Source: Promethearchaeota archaeon (GTDB taxonomy: Archaea; Asgardarchaeota; Lokiarchaeia; Sigyniarchaeales; SOKP01). From it: a DNA stretch of 10,630 nt. Location of the stretch: positions 1 to 10,630 of the forward strand of contig JAGXNU010000053.1 in the NCBI GenBank assembly GCA_019894815.1, given 5' to 3'. Every line of letters begins with the position of its first letter. Within the stretch, counting starts at the first letter, position 1. Both the position numbers and the translations under genes were made by a program. Under the pieces are notes generated by a model. The model searched no databases, was not told the origin of the DNA, and worked only from the letters and a program-made list of their open reading frames with translations. Below, piece by piece: positions 1-4,083 of the stretch.

Positions 1-1
1 A

Positions 2-454
2 CCTCAAATTAGACAACCCGTTAGTATATTGAATGATATTACTGTTCGACCCTCAAATGGATTTTCTGATTCTACTCAAAAACCAATTCAGGAAAAGATT
101 GAAATAGATCCTATCCAACAATTACCGAAAATTCCTATTAAATCTTCAGTAGAGAGGGTAACTCAACAGCAGCCTCAAGAATCAACTGAGGTAATATCTG
201 GAAAACAATCCTCAATATCTGACCAACTACAAGATTTAATAAGAAATCTTACTAGTAAAACAGCTCACGAAACTTCCTTAGATTTAGAAGCTATAAGAAA
301 TAATATAGTTGAAGAAATGGGCTATTCTAGCGTTTTAAATCAAATCAGTATAGGTATAGCGTCTTTAAAGACGGGACCAAACATATTATCTTCGAATGAA
401 ATAGATGCACTTATCAAGAAAATTAACTTTTGGAAAACGAAATTAAATTTATAA
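2..454 (+). CDS. C-terminal part of an unrecognised protein (5' end outside window)
   Basis: The reading frame is open from the left edge of the window with no upstream stop, so this is probably the 3' part of a longer gene. A TTG at 29 could serve as a start, but no ribosome binding site precedes it. The first ~75 visible residues are rich in P, Q, S, T, I and K (for example TQKPIQEKIEIDPIQQLPKI and VTQQQPQESTEV) and look like a disordered linker. The last ~75 residues (from about SISDQLQDLIRNL to the end) alternate hydrophobic and polar residues and look like a small helical bundle ending in LIKKINFWKTKLNL. No catalytic motif, membrane span or Cys pair is visible, and I do not recognise the family. 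It converges on the minus-strand gene at 517-900, 62 bases away. Confidence is for a real coding 3' end; the function is unknown. Confidence 0.7.
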   Translation, partial: PQIRQPVSILNDITVRPSNGFSDSTQKPIQEKIEIDPIQQLPKIPIKSSVERVTQQQPQESTEVISGKQSSISDQLQDLIRNLTSKTAHETSLDLEAIRNNIVEEMGYSSVLNQISIGIASLKTGPNILSSNEIDALIKKINFWKTKLNL

Positions 455-516
455 AATTCTTTGTTCTACTCATCTTATTAATTAGAACCCACGAATGATT
501 CACATTTCTATAGTGT

Positions 517-900
517 TCAATTAATTGTTCGAATACAAGATTCAATATTAGTCTCTTGAATTTGGTTCCTTAACTTATCTACTGAATGAGTAATAGCATT
601 TACTTTATCATGATAATCTTGATAGATGGCATCATCTTGATTGTCCTCATCAAAAGAAGAAAACGGGATTTCATAATACTCTTGCATGACATGAACAATT
701 ACATATTGTTTATAACCTTCATGAGAGCTATAACGAGCACCCACGGGTCGTAAGTGTCTAAGAAGAGGATCTTTTTTACATTCTAATTCAAATTTATTTA
801 CTCGTATTGCTACTTTAGATTCTGTATAATCTTCAAATTTTACCATTATAATGATGGGGACTTCAAAAGAGTCTTCCGTAGATAAATTTTTGATACCCAA
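517..900 (-). CDS. hypothetical protein, 127 residues, TTG start
   Basis: I do not recognise this protein. The chosen start is TTG at 900-898 because GGAG (plus-strand 911-914) lies 10 bases upstream, a good Shine-Dalgarno position; the first internal ATG (residue 19, MVKFEDYTESKV) has no such site. Residues 12-36 alternate hydrophobic and charged residues (FEVPIIIMVKFEDY, KVAIRVNKFELE) and suggest beta strands; a further strand-like stretch is near 65-80 (QYVIVHVMQEYYEIPF). Residues 82-98 are acidic (DEDNQDDAIYQDYHD) and the tail is probably one helix. There is no signal peptide, membrane span or zinc motif. A TATA-like element on the minus strand (plus 934-945) suggests its own promoter, shared back-to-back with the HAD gene. 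A cytosolic, compact alpha/beta protein is the most that can be inferred. Confidence 0.7.
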   Translation of the reverse strand: MGIKNLSTEDSFEVPIIIMVKFEDYTESKVAIRVNKFELECKKDPLLRHLRPVGARYSSHEGYKQYVIVHVMQEYYEIPFSSFDEDNQDDAIYQDYHDKVNAITHSVDKLRNQIQETNIESCIRTIN

Positions 901-904
901 GTTT

Positions 905-1005
905 CTTTTACTCCTTTATTATTAATTTTAAAATTATATATTAAAAGTTCGAAATTTAATATGAATTCTCAATATAGGTATATATATTGATATAGTGGTA
1001 TAGTT
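905..1005. promoter_or_regulatory. divergent promoter region of the 127-residue gene and the HAD gene
   Basis: The 135 bases between the two divergent starts are almost pure A+T. On the minus strand a TATA-like run sits at plus 934-945 and GGAG at 911-914, suiting the 127-residue gene. On the plus strand TATA-like runs lie at 979-988 and 998-1003. The HAD gene has no Shine-Dalgarno next to its ATG at 1036, which fits a very short leader starting downstream of the second run. Assignment is by pattern and spacing only. Confidence 0.4.
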
Positions 1006-1035
1006 TTTAGGAATAAATCATTCCATTACTTGATC

Positions 1036-1752
1036 ATGATTAAAGCTATTACATTTGATTTGTGGAATACTCTATTCGAAAACATTTCATATTCAGATAT
1101 TAGATTAGATATGATTTCAGATATTATTCGAAAAAGAGATGGTAATCTTTCATTTGATAAAATCAATGAATCCTATGAATCCAACTTTTTTTTCATGGCC
1201 CATAAGGAAAAATTGAATAATATCCATCATATTTATACTAAAAGTCGATTTGTAAATCTATTAAACGATCTAAATGTCAAGATGAGTAATATTGAAATCA
1301 AAGATATTGTAGGAAAATTAGAATGTATAATGCTAAGTAGTCCTCCACCGTTAAAACCAAATGTTAAAAAAACTTTAGAATTATTAAACACTCACTATAA
1401 AATTGGTCTTATCTCTGATACAGGAATCACGCCAGGGAGGATTTTAAAACAAGCATTAGAACATCATGAAATCCTCCATATTTTTGATACATTGATTTTC
1501 TCAGATGAACTCGGGGTTTATAAACCGCATTATTTACCTTTTCAAACAGCACTGAAAAATCTAGCAGTTTCAGCTGAAATGTCAATCCACGTTGGTGATT
1601 TAATCGATACTGATATAGTTGGAGCAAAAAATTACAACATGCGAGCTATTTGGGTAAATGATGAACCCGATATTAAATTTTTAAAAATTAAACCAGATTT
1701 CATCAAAAAAGAATTGATCCCATCTCAGTCTTTGAAGCTTTTTGAGATATGA
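1036..1752 (+). CDS. HAD-superfamily hydrolase (phosphatase or dehalogenase-like)
   Basis: This is a soluble 238-residue hydrolase of the haloacid dehalogenase superfamily, whose members cleave phosphoesters or C-halogen bonds through an aspartyl intermediate. From ATG 1036 the motifs are: motif I near the N-terminus, ITFDLWNTL, with nucleophile Asp8; motif II LISDTG with Ser127; motif III Lys163 in ELGVYKPHY; and motif IV HVGDLIDTDIVGAK with Asp188 and Asp191/193 for Mg2+. Residues ~15-105 form the helical cap of subfamily I type. The usual second Asp of motif I (D+2, the general acid in phosphatases) is Trp here. Haloacid dehalogenases carry a non-acidic residue at that position, so a phosphatase role is not certain. 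A TTG at 1030 could add two residues, but MIKAITFD is the typical family N-terminus. The substrate cannot be read from the sequence. Confidence 0.92.
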   Translation: MIKAITFDLWNTLFENISYSDIRLDMISDIIRKRDGNLSFDKINESYESNFFFMAHKEKLNNIHHIYTKSRFVNLLNDLNVKMSNIEIKDIVGKLECIMLSSPPPLKPNVKKTLELLNTHYKIGLISDTGITPGRILKQALEHHEILHIFDTLIFSDELGVYKPHYLPFQTALKNLAVSAEMSIHVGDLIDTDIVGAKNYNMRAIWVNDEPDIKFLKIKPDFIKKELIPSQSLKLFEI

Positions 1753-1767
1753 AGATGATTAAGTGGC

Positions 1768-1920
1768 TCAGGTTTTCGCGTTCTTGTAATCTTGCTTTTT
1801 AGCGTTTACTATGGAGTCTTTCTTACCACAAATTTCGCAGTATTCTCTTAGAGTATGCGCAAATTCTCCACAGCTTGAGCAAATATAGGGATATGTTTTC
1901 TTATATAATTTTAGATCCAT
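1768..1920 (-). CDS. zinc-ribbon microprotein, 50 residues
   Basis: The minus strand encodes a 50-residue protein starting MDLKLYKKTYPYICSSCGEF. Two CxxCG knuckles, Cys14/Cys17 and Cys28/Cys31, are separated by ten residues, the arrangement of a compact rubredoxin-like or zinc-ribbon fold that binds one Zn2+. The tail (~36-50) is Lys-rich (NAKKQDYKNAKT). The start is decided by AAGGAGG (plus 1931-1937) exactly 10 bases before ATG, the strongest Shine-Dalgarno in the window, and by a TATA-like element near plus 1963-1971. It converges on the HAD gene with only 15 bases between the stops. Stand-alone zinc ribbons of this size often act in nucleic-acid or protein binding, but nothing here indicates the partner. 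The gene is easily missed because of its length. Confidence 0.82.
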   Translation of the reverse strand: MDLKLYKKTYPYICSSCGEFAHTLREYCEICGKKDSIVNAKKQDYKNAKT

Positions 1921-1930
1921 TTTTTAACAA

Positions 1931-1971
1931 CCTCCTTGCTGTAACAATAAAAAAAATAGCACTTAAATATT
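1931..1971 (-). promoter_or_regulatory. promoter and ribosome binding site of the zinc-ribbon gene
   Basis: Reading on the minus strand, a TATA-like run (plus 1963-1971, AAATATTTAAG-like) is followed about 25-30 bases later by AAGGAGG (plus 1931-1937), 10 bases ahead of the ATG. The spacing predicts a short leader with the Shine-Dalgarno near its 5' end. The Shine-Dalgarno is clear; the TATA call is weaker in such A+T-rich DNA. Confidence 0.5.
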
Positions 1972-2109
1972 TTTGTACAGTTTTTTTGTATTCCTATGAT
2001 TGACAGATATGTTCAATGAAATTGTAGAAATAATTGAGAAAACTAATCTATTAAAATCCTCCTAATTCATTATCCATTAAATTATCTCGTATCCACTAAA
2101 CGTGTTGCT

Positions 2110-2133
2110 ATATATGAAAACCCTTATAAGGAG
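2110..2133 (+). promoter_or_regulatory. TATA-like element, CCTTATAAGG palindrome and ribosome binding site
   Basis: CTATATATG (2109-2116) is TATA-like. It is followed by the perfect 10-base palindrome CCTTATAAGG (2122-2131), whose right arm overlaps GGAG (2130-2133). GGAG lies 11 bases before the ATG at 2145. The overlap of a palindrome with a ribosome site could allow operator or RNA-level control of the small ORF and perhaps of vapBC downstream; this is inference. Confidence 0.35.
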
Positions 2134-2144
2134 AGAAAATTTAA

Positions 2145-2234
2145 ATGGGATTCAGTAAATTTAATGATTTACGAGCCAAGAAGCTATTGAGAAAGATAAA
2201 AAACTTAATTGTTCTTGTTATAATTAAATCTTAG
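2145..2234 (+). CDS. candidate small ORF, 29 residues, upstream of vapBC
   Basis: ATG at 2145 is preceded by AAGGAGA (2128-2134) at usable spacing and opens a 29-codon frame beginning MGFSKFNDLRAKKLLRKIKN and ending in a hydrophobic LIVLVII stretch. The product would be a basic amphipathic segment followed by a short hydrophobic tail, too short for a standard membrane span. It ends 73 bases before vapB on the same strand, so it could be a leader peptide, an independent microprotein, or a remnant: the +1 frame over the second half (SQEAIEKDKKLNCSCYN) also looks protein-like, which would fit an old frameshift. No family is recognised. Confidence 0.25.
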   Translation: MGFSKFNDLRAKKLLRKIKNLIVLVIIKS

Positions 2235-2286
2235 TTTTAGTCTTATCTTCTGAAATCAATTTATTCCCACACAAATAGTTTTAAGT

Positions 2287-2305
2287 ATGTATTACATAAT
2301 TACAT
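2287..2305. promoter_or_regulatory. short inverted repeats overlapping the vapB start, possible autoregulatory site
   Basis: ATGT-ATT-ACAT (2287-2297) is a palindrome, and a second TTACAT-type arm follows at 2300-2305, so arms ATGTA and TACAT can pair at two spacings immediately before ATG 2308. Ribbon-helix-helix antitoxins usually bind short palindromes at their promoter. The site is A+T-rich and could occur by chance. Confidence 0.3.
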
Positions 2306-2307
2306 AT

Positions 2308-2538
2308 ATGAGAACGAATATCGTGATTGATGACGAGTTAAAGGAGAAATGGTGGGAAATCAAAAGAGAGGCAGATCGCCTTAACATGAAAATTGGTGAA
2401 TATGTTATATTTTGTCATGATCTCCGAAAGAAAATGGTCAATAAAGACAAAATCCTCGAAATTTTAGAGAATCCTTTATCAGGTGGTCTAAATAACGTGG
2501 ATGCAATTGAAGCTAGTAAGAGCATGTGGAAATCATGA
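2308..2538 (+). CDS. vapB: VapB-family antitoxin
   Basis: This 76-residue protein is the likely antitoxin of the PIN toxin encoded next. The N-terminus MRTNIVIDDELKEKW has the strand-then-helix look of a ribbon-helix-helix DNA-binding domain found in archaeal VapB antitoxins, which bind their own promoter as dimers. The C-terminus DAIEASKSMWKS resembles the segment with which such antitoxins plug the toxin active site. The stop TGA overlaps the vapC start in an ATGA, indicating translational coupling. ATG 2308 is preferred over the in-frame ATG at 2287, because the extra residues MYYIITY are not typical of the family and no ribosome site precedes either; the message may be near leaderless. 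The middle part (KREADRLNMKIGEYVIFCHDLRKK) is longer and more charged than in the shortest VapBs. A non-toxin role is unlikely given the neighbour. Confidence 0.8.
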   Translation: MRTNIVIDDELKEKWWEIKREADRLNMKIGEYVIFCHDLRKKMVNKDKILEILENPLSGGLNNVDAIEASKSMWKS

Positions 2539-2948
2539 GAGGCATTGATTCAAACATTATCGTATACGCATTAAATGAAGACCTCCCGGAACACGCATTT
2601 TGTAAGGAACTTTTGAAAATCATTATCAATGAGAAAGAAATCGTGAGCGTTCCTTCAATTGTATTCATGGAAAGTTTTCATGCACTAGTTAAAGCATATA
2701 AGTATAAAGAATCTGAGGTTAAAAAACGATTAATAGCAATCATCGATTCAAGAAATGTTAATATATTAGACATTACAACCTCCACGATTTTACTCGCATT
2801 TGAAATCGCAGAAAAATTTGAAACTGGAGGACGTGATTCCTTAATAGCAGCAAGCTTGCTTGAAAATAAGGTTCAAGAGATTTATTCACACGATTCAGAT
2901 TTTGATAAGATTTCGTTGTTAAAACGGTTAGATCCGATCCCTAAATGA
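2535..2948 (+). CDS. vapC: VapC-family toxin, PIN-domain ribonuclease
   Basis: A 137-residue PIN-domain protein, the expected size for VapC toxins, which are Mg2+-dependent RNases that cut tRNA or rRNA when free of antitoxin. The acidic active-site residues are all present: Asp5 (RGIDSNIIVYAL), Glu46 (SIVFMESFHALV), Asp101 (GGRDSLIAASLL) and Asp120/Asp122 (SHDSDFDKI). ATG 2535 is chosen because it forms an ATGA overlap with the vapB stop; a GTG at 2526 would add three residues. No disruption is visible and all catalytic positions are intact, so the module is predicted to be active. The RNA target cannot be inferred. Downstream there is no further gene on this strand for over 1 kb, so the pair is a self-contained unit. 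Confidence 0.93.
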   Translation: MRGIDSNIIVYALNEDLPEHAFCKELLKIIINEKEIVSVPSIVFMESFHALVKAYKYKESEVKKRLIAIIDSRNVNILDITTSTILLAFEIAEKFETGGRDSLIAASLLENKVQEIYSHDSDFDKISLLKRLDPIPK

Positions 2949-3078
2949 CTCGCCTATTTCTCATCTTTTTCATCCAAATCGGTTTGACTAAAAAATTCGT
3001 GAATGATATATATTTCAACCACATATTAAATCATGAACTGTTCGCATGAACAATAAAATAAGAATGTAATAGAATAAG

Positions 3079-3086
3079 AAAAAAAA
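3079..3086 (-). terminator. oligo-T terminator (minus strand)
   Basis: Eight A residues on the plus strand give T8 on the minus strand, 4 bases after the stop of the candidate small ORF at 3091-3171 and about 130 bases beyond the membrane-protein gene. Archaeal RNA polymerase ends transcripts at such runs without a hairpin. Confidence 0.4.
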
Positions 3087-3090
3087 TAGA

Positions 3091-3171
3091 TTAACGCATT
3101 AAAAGCGCATGATTACCACTCACGGGGCGCAAAATTATTCGCTCCTGATTGTTCTTTCTGGCTGATCGCAT
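3091..3171 (-). CDS. candidate basic microprotein, 26 residues
   Basis: On the minus strand AAAAGGAG (plus 3181-3188) lies 9 bases before ATG 3171, which opens a 26-codon frame beginning MRSARKNNQERIILRPVSGN. The product is basic and has no membrane span or Cys. It ends at 3091 and is followed by T8, so it would be the last gene of a transcript running from the membrane-protein gene (stop 3214). A second ATG at 3178, only 2 bases after GGAG, opens a different frame of 21 codons (3178-3113, ending in FAPREW), so the ribosome site could serve either. The stretch is richer in G+C than the flanking DNA. No family is recognised; a structured untranslated RNA is an alternative. Confidence 0.28.
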   Translation of the reverse strand: MRSARKNNQERIILRPVSGNHALLMR

Positions 3172-3213
3172 CTCGCATCACTCCTTTTATGTAATTTTTA
3201 ATTGTATTTTGAT

Positions 3214-3561
3214 TTATTTTTTATTAAATGTTTTTCCTTTTTTCGCTTTTTTCTCCTGCTCCTGTTCCATCAAGCGCAGGGCATCATATATGGCTAAGAG
3301 CATGGAGAGGCTGAAAAGCCCCAGAATGGTTGAGGGATTGAAAAATCCTTCGAACGCCACACTTACCCATGTTAACACCAAGATCGCCACTAAAAGTAGA
3401 ATATTAAATATTAGCGCATACGACAGGGATGGCCGGTATTTCAAATCGAAATTCAGCTTGAATCGTTGCCACTTACTCAAGACCGTAGCAGGAGCCTTGA
3501 ACTCGGGATACTCCACTTCAGGAAGTGGTACACTATTGGTGTAAATTTCTCTCGTGCTCAT
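3214..3561 (-). CDS. small two-span membrane protein of unknown function
   Basis: The protein has 115 residues. After a hydrophilic N-terminus (MSTREIYTNSVPLPEVEYPE) comes a basic stretch, then a first membrane segment at ~46-70 (YALIFNILLLVAILVLTWVS) and a second at ~77-97 (STILGLFSLSMLLAIYDALR). It ends in a charged tail (MEQEQEKKAKKGKTFNKK). A hairpin with both ends in the cytosol is the likely topology. I do not recognise the family. The ATG follows GTGAG with five A residues between, a weak ribosome site also seen ahead of the neighbouring 76-residue gene. The coding stretch is visibly richer in G+C than most of the window, which could reflect a separate origin. Its own TATA-like run (AAATATAAAA, near plus 3676-3688) follows the terminator of the upstream gene, so it is probably transcribed separately. 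Confidence 0.72.
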   Translation of the reverse strand: MSTREIYTNSVPLPEVEYPEFKAPATVLSKWQRFKLNFDLKYRPSLSYALIFNILLLVAILVLTWVSVAFEGFFNPSTILGLFSLSMLLAIYDALRLMEQEQEKKAKKGKTFNKK

Positions 3562-3686
3562 TTTTTTCTCACATCTTATCTTTCAAGTTGGAAATGGTTT
3601 TTTTGTTGGTAGATTTGATTAATTTGATTGGTTTTTATTTTTCTTTACTTAGTTTTATTATTTTTGTGATCTTGATTTTTATATTT

Positions 3687-3694
3687 AAAAAAAA
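3687..3694 (-). terminator. oligo-T terminator after the 76-residue gene
   Basis: A8 on the plus strand gives T8 on the minus strand, 12 bases past the stop of the gene at 3707-3937. The run is preceded by CCCC and followed by a TATA-like stretch, so it probably separates two transcription units. Confidence 0.45.
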
Positions 3695-3706
3695 TTGGGG
3701 TGTGTA

Positions 3707-3937
3707 TTAGAATATTGCGTATAGCCTGAAATTTTGAATATTCTTGATTTCCTGTATGGTTCGAGTTTCTTTCATGTTATTTTTAATTAACTTGGAAAGT
3801 CTCTTGCCGAAGGAGGTTTTCTCAACCGCGACTTCTTTATTAGCGATAAATTCAGTAAGCTCAACTTCCGATACACTTTGTAATTCAAGTCCTTGTTTTT
3901 TTACTACTTCTAAACTTGCTTGTGCCATTTTTTTCAC
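3707..3937 (-). CDS. hypothetical small helical protein (73-76 residues)
   Basis: I do not recognise this protein. The GTG at 3937 gives 76 residues; the ATG at 3928 (MAQASLEVVKKQGLELQ) is the more likely start and gives 73, since a weak GTGAG ribosome site lies 8 bases ahead of it. The N-terminal half is amphipathic and acidic (VSEVELTEFIANKEVAVEK), the C-terminal half basic (FGKRLSKLIKNNMKETR), ending in an aromatic tail FRLYAIF. No membrane span, Cys pair or catalytic motif is visible. It is divergent from the winged-helix/TPR gene, and shares with the next minus-strand gene the same GTGAG-plus-A-run leader. Coding status is supported by the leader and by the oligo-T after the stop, but remains moderate at this length. 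Confidence 0.5.
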   Translation of the reverse strand: MKKMAQASLEVVKKQGLELQSVSEVELTEFIANKEVAVEKTSFGKRLSKLIKNNMKETRTIQEIKNIQNFRLYAIF

Positions 3938-3995
3938 TCACTTTTTTTTTTTTCAGTTTTTATTTTTTTTACTTAATTTTATTAGGAAATTGATT

Positions 3996-4004
3996 CATAT
4001 ATAG
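3996..4004 (+). promoter_or_regulatory. TATA-like element upstream of the winged-helix/TPR gene
   Basis: CATATATAG is TATA-like and would place a transcription start near 4025-4030, inside the inverted-repeat cluster described next. A second TATA-like run at 4091-4104 would suit near-leaderless initiation at the internal ATG 4126, so two promoters are possible. Confidence 0.4.
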
Positions 4005-4016
4005 ATTCAGCTACAA

Positions 4017-4077
4017 AACTTCAAATCGAAGTTCAAACTTCAATGGGAGTTCGTATAAGATTCAGAAGTGAAAACTT
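4017..4077. promoter_or_regulatory. alternating inverted repeats, possible operator
   Basis: AACTTC (4017-4022), its reverse complement GAAGTT (4028-4033) and AACTTC again (4036-4041) alternate, so the middle arm can pair with either side (spacers of 5 and 2 bases). A further palindrome AAGT-GAAA-ACTT occupies 4066-4077, just before ATG 4084. The first three arms overlap the start site expected from the TATA-like element at 3996-4004, a position typical of a repressor site. The gene downstream encodes two winged helices, so autoregulation is a natural guess. The arms could instead act as an RNA switch between two hairpins. Confidence 0.45.
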
Positions 4078-4083
4078 AAATGG

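Larger units (their letters stand above)
1921..2307. other. gene-poor stretch between the zinc-ribbon gene and vapBC
   Basis: These 387 bases contain no gene of normal size. They hold the promoter and ribosome site of the zinc-ribbon gene, an 18-codon open frame at 2009-2065 (MFNEIVEIIEKTNLLKSS, no ribosome site), a 29-codon open frame at 2145-2234 with a good ribosome site, the palindrome CCTTATAAGG at 2122-2131, and short inverted repeats just before vapB. The coding-like look of the two tiny frames would fit either microproteins or remnants of decayed genes; I cannot tell which. Confidence 0.5.

Noticed and set aside
1427..1627. 66-codon open frame on the minus strand inside the HAD gene
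   Set aside because: It lies wholly within a gene whose motifs are intact on the other strand, and has no ribosome site or recognisable sequence.
2009..2065. 18-codon frame MFNEIVEIIEKTNLLKSS as a gene
   Set aside because: It looks protein-like but has no ribosome site or convincing promoter; it may be a gene remnant.
2949..3090. Possible C/D box small RNA or tRNA between vapC and the minus-strand genes
   Set aside because: TGA and ATGATA-like boxes are present, but no proper box D pair or cloverleaf with a GTTCGAATC-type arm could be found on either strand.
3149..3544. 131-codon plus-strand frame opposite the two-span membrane protein
   Set aside because: Its composition (runs of F, C and S) looks like antisense of a coding strand; the minus-strand frame has clean membrane spans and charged ends.
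3525..3710. 61-codon hydrophobic plus-strand frame
   Set aside because: Its hydrophobicity comes from T-rich intergenic DNA read as Phe, Leu and Ile; there is no ribosome site.
3744..4004. 86-codon plus-strand frame opposite the 76-residue gene
   Set aside because: It ends in poly-Phe from the T-rich leader of the minus-strand gene and runs into the promoter of the winged-helix/TPR gene, so it is a shadow.
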